A stretch of DNA of 64,000 nucleotides from Mucilaginibacter_A sp964236465 (GCA_964236465.1 CAXSBZ010000007.1:55047-119046), one strand, 5' to 3'. Numbered from the stretch's first letter, positions 16,337-24,585 are shown. Numbers and translations are program-made. The notes: generated by a model not told the origin, from the sequence alone.

Positions 16337-16693
16337 ATGAAAAACAAATTAGCAATTCTTGAGGAGATAAAAAATTGTGGAGTTGAATATGCTTTTAAAT
16401 GCATCGGCGGAAAATATAAAGCACGCATTTTGTGGCATTTAAACTCAAAAATGGTATTGCGTTATGGCGAGTTGAGCAGGACTTTGCCTGATATTACTAC
16501 TAAAATGCTTACCCAAACTTTACGGCAATTAGAAAACGACGAATTGATAATCCGAGAAATATTTCACGAAGTGCCACCCAAAGTAGAATATTCATTAAGC
16601 GGCACAGGGCAGGAATTAATCCCTTTTATAGAACATTTACACAATTGGGGCAAGAAACAATTAAAAAATGAATTATTGACAAATCAAAACTAA
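16337..16693 (+). CDS. HxlR family winged-helix transcriptional regulator
   Basis: DNA-binding regulator of 118 aa. The domain order matches HxlR: a Cys-containing N-terminus (CGVEYAFKCIGGKYKARILWHL), then FGELSRTLP-like RYGELSRTLPDITTKMLTQTLRQLE as the recognition helix region, the wing VPPKVEYSLSGTGQEL and the C-terminal dimerisation helix IEHLHNWGKKQL. Some HxlR members sense electrophiles or thiol stress through such a Cys; two Cys residues (about 10 and 17) are present here. It faces away from the SDR gene across a region with two palindromes. Confidence 0.92.
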   Translation: MKNKLAILEEIKNCGVEYAFKCIGGKYKARILWHLNSKMVLRYGELSRTLPDITTKMLTQTLRQLENDELIIREIFHEVPPKVEYSLSGTGQELIPFIEHLHNWGKKQLKNELLTNQN

Positions 16694-16716
16694 CCAGCAG
16701 GAATGCAAATATGGGT

Positions 16717-16817
16717 TTGCCAAAATGGGGTGGAAGTGCTAAATTAACCATTAGAAACTCTAATAAACATTTGTGCCAAATTGAACATTTGTGTTTCTGA
16801 TTCCTCCACTTCGGCAA
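16717..16817. repeat. Imperfect inverted-repeat element of about 100 bp
   Basis: The arms TTGCCAAAATGGGGTGGAA (16717-16735) and TTCCTCCACTTCGGCAA (16801-16817) pair imperfectly. The interior is AT-rich and has an open minus-strand frame too short to believe. It looks like a small non-autonomous mobile or structured-RNA repeat. The remaining bases to 16957 show no gene. Confidence 0.45.
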
Positions 16818-16957
16818 GCCCCAACAGTTGCAAATACTGCAACGGTATCGAAGGTTTTTTAATTCAAATCATTGTAAAAAGGTTTAATTTTGATTTTCAA
16901 ATTGGCAACGTTGCGGTTCTATTGGCTGACAGCTGATTGCTAAAAGCTAACAGCCTT

Positions 16958-18445
16958 ATGAAAAAAGCCATTATCATCGGTGCCGGGATTGCCGGGATTG
17001 CAACTGCTATCCGTTTGGCGGTTCAAGGTTTTGAGGTAGAAGTTTTTGAAGCGAACGGCTACCCCGGCGGAAAACTTGCAGAGATTACACAGGATGGTTT
17101 TCGGTTTGATACCGGCCCGAGTTTGTTTACGATGCCGCAATATGTGGACGAGTTGTTTCAGCTGGCCGGAGAAAAACCGGATGCTTCTTTTACCTACCAA
17201 AAATTAGCCTTGGTTTGTAAATATTTTTATCCTGACGGAACAGAACTTGATGCCTCAACCAATTTGGCAGCTTTTGCTCAAAAAATCGGTGCAAAAACCA
17301 AAGATCAACCGGAAACGATCAAAAAGTATCTCCAAAACAGCAAGCAGATTTATAATATTACCAATCATGTTTTCCTCGAAAAGTCACTGCATCGTTTATC
17401 AACTTACCTCAGCTTCAAAACTTTAAAATCAGTTTTACGGTTGCCGCAAATTGATGCTTTCCGCTCGATGCACCAAGCCAATAATGCTTTTTTTACCGAC
17501 CCAAATATGGTGCAGTATGCGGACCGGTTTGCTACCTACAATGGTTCCAATCCGTACAAAGCACCGGCCACTTTGAATGTCATTCCGCATTTGGAGCAGC
17601 ATTTTGGTGCTTATTTTCCGGATGGCGGCATCTATCAGATCACGCTTTCCTTAGTTGCTTTGGCAGAAAGATTGGGCGTGAAATTTCATTATCATTCTTT
17701 GATAGAAAAAATTGTGATCGAAAAAAAGGTGGTAAAAGGAGTATTGTTGAAAAGGAGCGGAGAGCGGGAATTGGAAATGATAGAAGCCGACTTGGTAGTT
17801 TCTAACATGGATGTGTATTTCACGTATCAAAAACTGTTGGCAGATCATCCAAAGTTACTGCCAAAACGGATTTTAAAACAGGAGCGGAGCAGCTCGGCAT
17901 TGATATTTTATTGGGGGATCAAGAAGCAATTTCCGCAGCTGGATTTGCATAATATTTTTTTCAGTGCGGATTATCAGCAGGAGTTTGAGCACATCTGGCA
18001 GCAAAAAAATATCAGTAGCGATCCGACTGTCTATCTTAATATCAGTTCAAAGTATCAGCAAAACGATGCACCACAAGGTTGCGAAAACTGGTTTACGATG
18101 ATTAATGTTCCTTCAAACCAAGGCCAGGATTGGGACAAATTGATTGCTGAGGCCCGGGAAAACATCATCCGAAAACTATCCAAAACTTTGGGCGAAGACA
18201 TTGATAAATTGATTGTTTGCGAAAGTATTTTGGATCCGCGCAGCATCGAAAGCAAAACCTCGTCTTATCAGGGTTCGCTTTACGGCACGAGTTCCAACGG
18301 CCAGTTTGCAGCTTTTTTGCGGCATTCCAACAAATCTTCCAAAGTGAAAAACCTATTTTTTTGCGGCGGAAGCGTGCATCCGGGCGGCGGCATTCCGCTG
18401 GCTTTGCTATCTGCAAAAATTGTGAGTGATTGGATTGCCGTGTAA
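16958..18445 (+). CDS. CrtI/CrtD-type carotenoid desaturase family protein
   Basis: FAD-dependent oxidoreductase of about 495 aa from ATG 16958; an upstream TTG at 16937 adds only seven atypical residues. The N-terminus KKAIIIGAGIAGIATAIRLA is the Rossmann dinucleotide motif, followed by EANGYPGGK and DTGPSLFTMP. The C-terminus has FFCGGSVHPGGGIPLALLSAK, the terminal signature of phytoene desaturase and 1-hydroxycarotenoid 3,4-desaturase enzymes. No phytoene synthase is in the window, so carotenoid synthesis is inferred from the family. A motif copy at 17182-17192 with the second half CAAAAATTAG sits inside the gene; a one-mismatch copy is at 17485-17495. Confidence 0.82.
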   Translation: MKKAIIIGAGIAGIATAIRLAVQGFEVEVFEANGYPGGKLAEITQDGFRFDTGPSLFTMPQYVDELFQLAGEKPDASFTYQKLALVCKYFYPDGTELDASTNLAAFAQKIGAKTKDQPETIKKYLQNSKQIYNITNHVFLEKSLHRLSTYLSFKTLKSVLRLPQIDAFRSMHQANNAFFTDPNMVQYADRFATYNGSNPYKAPATLNVIPHLEQHFGAYFPDGGIYQITLSLVALAERLGVKFHYHSLIEKIVIEKKVVKGVLLKRSGERELEMIEADLVVSNMDVYFTYQKLLADHPKLLPKRILKQERSSSALIFYWGIKKQFPQLDLHNIFFSADYQQEFEHIWQQKNISSDPTVYLNISSKYQQNDAPQGCENWFTMINVPSNQGQDWDKLIAEARENIIRKLSKTLGEDIDKLIVCESILDPRSIESKTSSYQGSLYGTSSNGQFAAFLRHSNKSSKVKNLFFCGGSVHPGGGIPLALLSAKIVSDWIAV

Positions 18446-18515
18446 ATATCGAAACCAAAATTTACGTTTCAAATCCTAACTTTATCCTTCAATTTGTAAT
18501 CTTCAATCTACCCGG

Positions 18516-19862
18516 ATGAAACCCTATCAATGGAATATTTTGTGGCGGCTGCTGCTTTTGCCGCTTACTTTTGGTGCGGCGGCCTATGTGGCTTTTCATT
18601 TTGGGTATCACTACGCGATGCTGTTTTTACCAGTGTTTTTTTGGCAGTTGGCCAACCTGTATTATTTTCAGCATAAAACCCACAAAGAGCTGGAGCAGTT
18701 TGTAGAAGCCATCCATTACCGGGATTTTTCTCGGCATTTTGATGCCAAACATACGTCGGCCAATCTGCAAGTGTTGCGGCAGGGTTTTAACGAGATCAAC
18801 AGTACGTTTAAAATGATTTCGCGGGAGAAGGAAACGCAATATCAATACCTGCAAAAAATACTGGAGCTGGTGGGCACAGGCATAATTTCTTACGAGGCAT
18901 TGACTGGTAACGTGCAGTGGATGAACGAATCGCTAAAAAATATGCTGCAATTGCCTTACCTCCGCAGCATCCATTCGATGCAAAAACGGGACGAAGAGCT
19001 GTACTTGGAAATCATCAACCTAAAAGGTAGCGAAACAAGAATTGCAACGGCCCGGACCGAAAAATCAACTTTCAAAATACTGCTTTCGGCAACGGCTTTT
19101 CAAACTGAAGGCAAGGTTTTCAGGCTGATTGCTTTCCAGAATGTGGACGAAGCGTTGGACGAAACCGAATCCCGCGCCTGGCAAAAACTGCTGGGTGTGA
19201 TGACGCATGAAATTATGAATTCTATTGCACCGATTTCATCGCTGGCGCACACCTTGAAAAACCGTTTGCAGGAAGCCAATGCTTCTTTTACCAACCAAAA
19301 ATCAGGATCGGTTTTGCTGGAGGATTTGGAACTGGGCATCGATACCATCCAACGCAGGAGCGAAGGCTTGCTCAAGTTTGCCGAAACTTACCGTAACTTA
19401 AACAAGATCACCACTTTAAATGTGAAAAAAGTTTTTGTGCGGGATTTGTTTGAGAGCCTGAATACTTTGCTGGAACCTACTTTAAACCAGAAAAACATTG
19501 AGCTGGACATCATCTTGAAAGATCCGGCTGTAACGATTGAAGTTGACCCAAGTTTGATGGAACAAGTGTTGATCAACCTGCTGGTTAATGCGATTGAAGC
19601 GGTAAAAGATCAGGCTGAACCGCAAATTATATTGTCTGCTTCAATTTTGAACGATAAAAAAACAGTGCTAAAAATAGCAGACAATGGCACCGGCATGGCC
19701 GAAGATGTGCAGGAACAGATTTTCGTTCCGTTTTTCAGCACTAAAAAAACAGGCAGCGGAATTGGTTTAAGTTTGTGCAAGCAAATTATGCTGCTGCATA
19801 AAGCGCATATTTCGGTGCAATCTGTGGATGGCGAGGGAACAGCTTTTTTGCTGGTTTTTTAA
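18516..19862 (+). CDS. Sensor histidine kinase (NtrB-like)
   Basis: Membrane-bound two-component kinase of 448 aa. Two hydrophobic segments at about residues 8-28 and 30-47 anchor it; a PAS-like region at about 105-205 (LVGTGIISYEALTGNVQWMNES) follows. The dimerisation/phosphorylation site is THEIMNSIAPISSLAHTL with the H-box His-Glu, then N-box LLVNAIEAVKDQ, G1 DNGTGM and G2 GSGIGLSLCKQIM. No response regulator is adjacent, so the partner is elsewhere. A motif copy with second half lies at 19280-19290, encoding Asn-Ala-Ser-Phe-Thr. Confidence 0.92.
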   Translation: MKPYQWNILWRLLLLPLTFGAAAYVAFHFGYHYAMLFLPVFFWQLANLYYFQHKTHKELEQFVEAIHYRDFSRHFDAKHTSANLQVLRQGFNEINSTFKMISREKETQYQYLQKILELVGTGIISYEALTGNVQWMNESLKNMLQLPYLRSIHSMQKRDEELYLEIINLKGSETRIATARTEKSTFKILLSATAFQTEGKVFRLIAFQNVDEALDETESRAWQKLLGVMTHEIMNSIAPISSLAHTLKNRLQEANASFTNQKSGSVLLEDLELGIDTIQRRSEGLLKFAETYRNLNKITTLNVKKVFVRDLFESLNTLLEPTLNQKNIELDIILKDPAVTIEVDPSLMEQVLINLLVNAIEAVKDQAEPQIILSASILNDKKTVLKIADNGTGMAEDVQEQIFVPFFSTKKTGSGIGLSLCKQIMLLHKAHISVQSVDGEGTAFLLVF

Positions 19863-19921
19863 AAAAGCAATTAAAGATTAATTGTAATTTTATAGGATTA
19901 CAAAAACGAAATGATTGTATA

Positions 19922-20542
19922 ATGTATATTCCAAAAATAAATCTAACAACTGATAGAAACGAAATTGTTGCCTTTATGAAACAATTTAGTTTTGCAACCA
20001 TCATTACTGCAAAAGACAATTTTCCTACTGCAACACATTTGCCTTTTCTTGTTTCTATTAGAGACGACAACGTTGTTCTAACTTCACATTTTGCAAAAGC
20101 AAACGAACATTGGACAGACATTGAAACTGATAAAGTTTTAACAATTTTTAGCGAACCTCATGCTTATATCTCACCAACAAACTACGATAAAGAATTAAAC
20201 GTACCGACTTGGAATTATATTTCGGTCCATGCTTATGGTCAAGGCAAATTAATTTTGGAAACTGAGAATACTTTTGCAGTACTGGAAGCAACTATCAACA
20301 ATTATGAAAGTTCATATAAACAACAATGGGACAATTTGCCGGAAGATTATAAGTTAAAATTGGTAAAAGGCATTGTTGCATTTGAAATTGTTGTTACAGA
20401 CTTGCAAGCGAAGAAAAAATTGAGTCAAAACAAAACTGAAGCTGAACAGCAAAAAATTATTGATTCCCTTTCAAAAAGTAAATATAGTAGTGAGAACCTT
20501 GTTGCTGATTATATGCAGGAGAACCTTGCAACGAACAAATAA
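19922..20542 (+). CDS. PaiB-type FMN-binding protein
   Basis: FMN-binding split-barrel protein of 206 aa related to Bacillus PaiB, described as a negative regulator of protease and sporulation genes. The start MYIPKINLTTDRNEIVAFMKQ and the body stretches ATHLPFLVS, LTSHFAKANEHW, HAYISPTNYD, VPTWNYISVHAYG and VKGIVAFEIVVTDLQAKKKLSQNK are the family blocks in order. No separate DNA-binding domain is visible, so a regulatory role is doubtful and a flavin-linked enzyme role is as likely. It is followed by a 55-aa open frame on the same strand. Confidence 0.9.
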   Translation: MYIPKINLTTDRNEIVAFMKQFSFATIITAKDNFPTATHLPFLVSIRDDNVVLTSHFAKANEHWTDIETDKVLTIFSEPHAYISPTNYDKELNVPTWNYISVHAYGQGKLILETENTFAVLEATINNYESSYKQQWDNLPEDYKLKLVKGIVAFEIVVTDLQAKKKLSQNKTEAEQQKIIDSLSKSKYSSENLVADYMQENLATNK

Positions 20543-20554
20543 AAGATACAGCAT

Positions 20555-20722
20555 ATGAAATTAAGTGATCCGGTAAATCAAGAATTAAAAGAGAAAATTT
20601 TAAAAGGTTTGGATCTAACTTTTAAAAAGCTGTTAAAATCCAAACGTCAAACAGGCGGTGTTTTTGTTTTTTCTGAAAACGGTGTTATCAAAAAAGTTAA
20701 GGCTGAGGATGTGAAGGATTGA
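20555..20722 (+). CDS. Small conserved-looking hypothetical protein (55 aa)
   Basis: ATG at 20555 to TGA at 20720-20722 encodes 55 residues starting MKLSDPVNQELKEKILKGL, with a basic middle (FKKLLKSKRQTGG) and a C-terminal beta-like VFVFSENGVIKKVKAEDV. It starts 12 bp after the PaiB-type gene and so may share its transcript. Balanced composition, an amphipathic helix followed by a likely hairpin, and good spacing argue for a real gene below common length cut-offs. Function is unknown; an antitoxin- or ribbon-like small protein is possible. Confidence 0.5.
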   Translation: MKLSDPVNQELKEKILKGLDLTFKKLLKSKRQTGGVFVFSENGVIKKVKAEDVKD

Positions 20723-20740
20723 AAAGCATATTTTAAAACG

Positions 20741-20836
20741 ATACTTCTTTTATCCTTGTAAAAACGGTCTTTGTATTTTATATTTATCACAAAACCAAAT
20801 AAAGTATTGATGATTTTTATGGCATAAAAGAAGCAT
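20741..20836. repeat. Convergent pair of dispersed motif copies
   Basis: TACTTCTTTTA (20742-20752) and TAAAAGAAGCA (20825-20835) face each other over about 70 bp. Each has an inner A/T half (GTAAAAAC on the left; GATTTTTATGGCA on the right). Together they form a roughly 95-bp unit with motif ends, like those at 6090 and 23651. Confidence 0.82.
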
Positions 20837-20893
20837 TACTTTAAATCTATCTTCAGCTATAAACTTTCAATAATTTTAATCTGTCTTGCGCTT

Positions 20894-20909
20894 TTTGCCA
20901 AATGGCAAA
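20894..20909. promoter_or_regulatory. Crp/Fnr operator palindrome 1
   Basis: TTTGCCA-AA-TGGCAAA, perfect 7-bp arms, 33 bp before the start of the Crp/Fnr gene. The same 16-mer recurs after that gene, before the SDR gene. It probably binds the encoded regulator and mediates autoregulation. Confidence 0.72.
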
Positions 20910-20942
20910 TTTAACCCAAAGCACAATTGCTAATTTGCACCT

Positions 20943-21515
20943 ATGGAAGCACTTATTAATTATCTATTACAATTCGGACACTTGAACCAACAGCAAATCG
21001 ACCTGGTAAAAAGTAAAGGCATCCAAAAGGAATTAAAAAAGGATGAATATTATGCTGAGGCTGGAAAAATTCCCCGTGAAGTTATTTTTTTAACGGAAGG
21101 TATTTTTAGAATTTGTTATTACAACAACAAAGGAGAGGAAGTTACCAAATACTTTATTGATGAAAATAATTTTGTAGTTGACATCAACAGTTACAATCAA
21201 AATATACCTTCTTCGGAATATGCACAAACAATTACAGATTGCAAGTATATCGTTTTTTCAAAGGAAGCGATGCAAGAACTATCTATGACGATTATTCCCT
21301 GGGACGAAATCATCAATAAAATAACATCCAAGGCATTGATAGAAAAAGTTAATAAAATTAGTTCGATGATGCCGGAAGATGCTACCGAACGTTACTTGAG
21401 TTTCCTGACAAAATTCCCCAAACTTGCAAACCGGATCCCGTTGTCGTATTTAGCTTCTTATTTGGGCATTACACAATCTTCGTTAAGCCGGATCAGAAAA
21501 AATATCAGTGGCTAA
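20943..21515 (+). CDS. Crp/Fnr family transcriptional regulator
   Basis: A 190-aa regulator: an N-terminal cyclic-nucleotide-binding-like beta-roll (residues about 20-110, with REVIFLTEGIFRICYYNNKGEEVTKYF) and a C-terminal helix-turn-helix ending LASYLGITQSSLSRIRKN (about 168-186), the recognition helix region. The ligand-pocket Arg/Ser pair of true cAMP receptors is not evident, as is common in Bacteroidota members that respond to unknown signals. Identical TTTGCCA palindromes lie before this gene and before the following SDR gene, suggesting autoregulation and control of that gene. Confidence 0.93.
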   Translation: MEALINYLLQFGHLNQQQIDLVKSKGIQKELKKDEYYAEAGKIPREVIFLTEGIFRICYYNNKGEEVTKYFIDENNFVVDINSYNQNIPSSEYAQTITDCKYIVFSKEAMQELSMTIIPWDEIINKITSKALIEKVNKISSMMPEDATERYLSFLTKFPKLANRIPLSYLASYLGITQSSLSRIRKNISG

Positions 21516-21522
21516 ATTGTTT

Positions 21523-21538
21523 TTTGCCAAATGGCAAA
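21523..21538. promoter_or_regulatory. Crp/Fnr operator palindrome 2
   Basis: The exact 16-bp copy of the upstream palindrome (TTTGCCA-AA-TGGCAAA), 8 bp after the regulator stop and 53 bp before the SDR start. Confidence 0.72.
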
Positions 21539-21591
21539 TGGTTTCAATTTTTTAATGATGAACTTTGGGTTACAATTTAAAAAGATAAAAA

Positions 21592-22527
21592 ATGGAATCA
21601 ATCATTATTACAGGCGCAACAGGAGGAATTGGCTATGAATGTGCTATGCAAATGGCCGAAATTGCACCAAACGAGCAGATAATTATTGCTTGCCGCAACC
21701 AACAATCAGGCGACAAAGTAATTCAAAATATTAAACAAAAAACAGGACATAAAAATATAATCAGTATGCCTTTGGATCTGGAATCTTTACAATCTGTACG
21801 GGATTTTATAGTGCAGTTTTCAAAGCAACCTAATAACAAAATAATTGCACTGATAAACAATGCAGGCATCCAAAATGTTGCAAAAACACAATATACAAAA
21901 GAAGGTTTTGAAGTTACTTTTGGTGTAAACCATTTGGCTTCTACTTACCTTACTTTATTGCTTTTGCCATTTATGGACAACAATGCAAGTATAACATTTA
22001 CTTCGAGTGGCACGCACGATCCAAAACAAAAAACAGGTATGGAACCGCCCATATTTAAAAGTGCCAAGGAATTGGCCTATCCAACCGAAACAAATGAGAA
22101 ACCATTGACCGTAGGACAACGCAGATATACTACTACAAAATTATGCAATATACTAATGACCTACGAATTGCAAAGAAAGTTATCCGAAACCAATATCAGG
22201 GTAAACGCTTTTGACCCAGGGTTTGTGCCAGGTACGGGACTTGCAAGAAACTATCCGCCATTCTTGCGCTTCATATCGAATGAAATTTTGCCCGTACTTA
22301 GATTTTTTGTACACAATGTAAATACAGCGCAAGTTTCGGGTAAACGCCTGGCGAACCTTGCTTATGCTGACCAATACAAAAATTTTAAAGGGAAATATTT
22401 TGAAGGCGACAAGGAAATTAATTCTTCAACTGATTCTTATAATAAAGAGTATCAAAATATTCTTTGGACATCAACGATTGACCTGCTTGGTATAGAACAA
22501 AATGAAACCTCTGTTGAATTAGCTTAA
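21592..22527 (+). CDS. SDR family oxidoreductase, retinol-dehydrogenase-like
   Basis: NAD(P)-dependent short-chain dehydrogenase of 311 aa, longer than classical SDRs and similar to protochlorophyllide-reductase/retinol-dehydrogenase-like members. The cofactor loop is TGATGGIGYE at residues 6-15; ACRNQQSG suggests NADP preference; NNAG, the catalytic Ser in ITFTSSGTHD, and YTTTKLCN (YxxxK) follow. The preceding Crp/Fnr gene and shared operator suggest it is that regulator's target. The substrate is unknown. It ends before a short hairpin terminator. Confidence 0.9.
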   Translation: MESIIITGATGGIGYECAMQMAEIAPNEQIIIACRNQQSGDKVIQNIKQKTGHKNIISMPLDLESLQSVRDFIVQFSKQPNNKIIALINNAGIQNVAKTQYTKEGFEVTFGVNHLASTYLTLLLLPFMDNNASITFTSSGTHDPKQKTGMEPPIFKSAKELAYPTETNEKPLTVGQRRYTTTKLCNILMTYELQRKLSETNIRVNAFDPGFVPGTGLARNYPPFLRFISNEILPVLRFFVHNVNTAQVSGKRLANLAYADQYKNFKGKYFEGDKEINSSTDSYNKEYQNILWTSTIDLLGIEQNETSVELA

Positions 22528-22577
22528 AATAAACGTTTGATAGTTAAAAAATAAGGTGGTAAATATTAAATAACTTA

Positions 22578-22604
22578 AAAGGCAATTCAAATCGAGTTGC
22601 CTTT
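22578..22604 (+). terminator. Short hairpin after SDR gene
   Basis: AAAGGCAA pairs with TTGCCTTT around an 11-base loop and is followed by a T-rich stretch; it lies 50 bp after the SDR stop. Confidence 0.65.
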
Positions 22605-22625
22605 ATTTGTGCTATAATAAACACA

Positions 22626-23639
22626 ATGACAAACAACCCAATCAAAGCTTACCAAAACAACCCGCAATTAAAAACACCAAAAGCCCCGGAAAGATGGCAG
22701 GGGACACCTGTTGATGAAAAAGGTAAATTTCTGAACTTGAACCATCCTTTTGTCCCAAATTTGACAGATGTATTTCGTTGGAAGTTGGAAGCCAGCCCTT
22801 TCAAAAAAGAAAAAAAAGCAGAAGTTTGGAACCCAACTGTTTTTAAAAATGATTCTTGGTTAAAGGAAAGTAACAACATAATTGTTTGGCTTGGGCACAG
22901 TACCTATTATATCCGCTTGGATGGCATCAAAATAGTAACAGACCCTGTATTTGGCGATATCCTTTCTGTTAAACGCCGGTCTGAATTTCCTGTTGATCCT
23001 CATCTTTTAACAAACTTGGATTACATTTTATTATCGCATGACCATCGGGACCACTTGGATGATAAAAGTTTGAAATTACTGTCTAAGCAAAACCCAACTG
23101 TTAAATATTTGACCGGATTAGGTATGAAAGAAATTGTGCACGATTTCACCGGGTCTGACAACATAGAAGAAGCGGGCTGGTATCAGCAATACAATACCGG
23201 GAACAGCTCTTTAAAAATTACATTTATCCCTTCCAGGCATTGGTCAACGCGCGGTTTATTTGATACCAACCAGCGGCTTTGGGGAGGGTTTGTAATGGAA
23301 ACGGTAGGCAAGCATATTTTATTTGGAGGCGATAGCGGTTATGATACACATTACAAACAATTAGCCGAAGTTTTTGGCAGCTTTGATTATGCCATTTTAG
23401 GTATCGGCGCTTATGAGCCTGTTTGGTTTATGAGTGCCAACCACCAGTCGCCGGCCGATGCGCTTAAAGGGTTTACAGAATTGAATGCCGCCCGTTTTAT
23501 ACCGATGCATTACGGTACTTTTGATCTTTCGGACGAACCGTTGAGCCAACCTTTGAAAGATTTAAAAGTAGCGGCAACAAGGCTCAACTTGGAAGGAAAA
23601 CTGGATATATTGAGCATTGGAAAACCGTTTGTTTTATAA
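22626..23639 (+). CDS. MBL-fold hydrolase, NAPE-PLD/UlaG-like
   Basis: Metallo-beta-lactamase-fold phosphodiesterase-like protein of 337 aa. The metal motif LLSHDHRDHLD (HxHxDH type) follows WLGHSTYYIRLDGIKIVTDPVFGD, and later metal ligands are in FIPSRHWSTRG, FGGDSGYD and FIPMHYGTFDLSDEP. This layout is that of bacterial N-acyl-phosphatidylethanolamine phospholipase D relatives. The N-terminus is polar with no export signal. The natural substrate is not predictable. Confidence 0.9.
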   Translation: MTNNPIKAYQNNPQLKTPKAPERWQGTPVDEKGKFLNLNHPFVPNLTDVFRWKLEASPFKKEKKAEVWNPTVFKNDSWLKESNNIIVWLGHSTYYIRLDGIKIVTDPVFGDILSVKRRSEFPVDPHLLTNLDYILLSHDHRDHLDDKSLKLLSKQNPTVKYLTGLGMKEIVHDFTGSDNIEEAGWYQQYNTGNSSLKITFIPSRHWSTRGLFDTNQRLWGGFVMETVGKHILFGGDSGYDTHYKQLAEVFGSFDYAILGIGAYEPVWFMSANHQSPADALKGFTELNAARFIPMHYGTFDLSDEPLSQPLKDLKVAATRLNLEGKLDILSIGKPFVL

Positions 23640-23650
23640 TCTAATTGCAG

Positions 23651-23728
23651 ATACTTCTTTTATCGGCTAAAAATTGATCTATCCAAACTTGGATAGTAAC
23701 ACCAATTTTTATGGCATAAAAGAAGCAT
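23651..23728. repeat. Convergent pair of extended motif copies
   Basis: The left copy is TACTTCTTTTA (23652-23662) with TAAAAATTG to 23676, and the right copy is TAAAAGAAGCA (23717-23727) preceded by CAATTTTTA from 23703. Both are full bipartite matches. Between them is a further palindrome, ATCCAAACTTGGAT (23683-23696). The whole is a 78-bp symmetric unit. Confidence 0.88.
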
Positions 23729-23818
23729 AACATTTTAATTTTTCTTATGTTGAAATCAAAACAGACCCTAAGCTAATAAGAATTGATTTGCAAATTGTAT
23801 CGGCAGCTTCCATTTTGC

Positions 23819-23843
23819 ATGCTTCTTTTACATCCTAAAAATC
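23819..23843 (+). repeat. Dispersed motif, extended form
   Basis: TGCTTCTTTTA at 23820-23830, then CATCC and TAAAAATC. This is the third copy within 180 bp of the same 278-bp gap (23640-23917), which contains no gene. Confidence 0.82.
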
Positions 23844-23917
23844 ATTATTATGATAAAACTTTGTGTCTACTAAACAAAACATTTGTACTGTAGGTTAACA
23901 GATATAATAATACCAAA

Positions 23918-24484
23918 ATGGAAACTAACAATAATGATCACACTGCTTTACTTATCATGGATTATCAGGTAGGGATTGCGGATAAATCTCCGGAATTTAA
24001 TACTCTAATTGCAAATAGTAACCAGGCTATTGATGCTGCACGTAAAAGCGGTATCAAAGTTATATTTACCAAGGTTTGTTTTGAAACCGGATACCCGGAA
24101 ATTGGGGTCAATACCATACCTTATTTTCAACAGGCAAAAACGAAAAACCTCTTTTCCGGCGATCAAAGCAAATTGGTTCCACAACTTAATGTCGAAGCTG
24201 GTGATATCGTTATCAATAAAAAAAGATTTGGGGCATTTGCAGGCAGTAACCTCAATTTAATTTTGCATGCCCAGGGCATTAATAATCTGGTTATGGGCGG
24301 TGTCTCAACTTCTGGTGTAGTCCTTTCAACGCTTCGTATTGCCGCAGACGAAGATTACAAGATTACTATACTTAGCGATTGTTGTGCAAACGCCGATCGG
24401 GAAGTTCATCAAATGCTGGTAGAGAAAATTTTTCCAATGCAAGCAAAAGTAACCAATAGTGAAGGTTGGATAAAATCTTTATAA
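23918..24484 (+). CDS. Isochorismatase-fold protein lacking the usual Cys
   Basis: Cysteine-hydrolase-superfamily (isochorismatase/nicotinamidase-like) protein of 188 aa. The first catalytic-type Asp is in LLIMDYQVG, and a Lys lies in the INKKRFGAF region. Where active relatives have T-x-x-C-V after the G-V-x-T loop, this protein reads GVSTSGVVLSTLRIA, so the nucleophile position is Val. The same TSGVV loop is known to me from other proteins given this family name, so it may be a subfamily trait. Function could be non-catalytic or use another residue. Two motif elements precede it and a terminator follows. Confidence 0.82.
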   Translation: METNNNDHTALLIMDYQVGIADKSPEFNTLIANSNQAIDAARKSGIKVIFTKVCFETGYPEIGVNTIPYFQQAKTKNLFSGDQSKLVPQLNVEAGDIVINKKRFGAFAGSNLNLILHAQGINNLVMGGVSTSGVVLSTLRIAADEDYKITILSDCCANADREVHQMLVEKIFPMQAKVTNSEGWIKSL

Positions 24485-24524
24485 TTTGAATTAAATGAAC
24501 AGTTTTAGATAATTTTTTTCTTAT

Positions 24525-24560
24525 AAAAAAGGGTTTCCAATTTATCAGAAACCCTTTTTT
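24525..24560. terminator. Bidirectional intrinsic terminator
   Basis: AAAAAAGGGTTTC pairs with GAAACCCTTTTTT around a 10-base loop, between convergent genes, so it can serve both the isochorismatase-fold gene and clpB. Confidence 0.92.
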
Positions 24561-24563
24561 ATA

Positions 24564-24576
24564 ATGCTTCTTTTAC
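24564..24576 (+). repeat. Dispersed motif core
   Basis: TGCTTCTTTTA at 24565-24575, directly after the terminator and ten bases before the clpB stop codon. No clear second half at normal spacing. Confidence 0.8.
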
Positions 24577-24585
24577 CAATACTTT

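Noticed and set aside
6090..23728. CRISPR array or transposon ends at the convergent motif pairs
   Set aside because: Spacing is irregular, there are no multiple regular direct repeats and no cas or transposase genes; interiors are not homologous.
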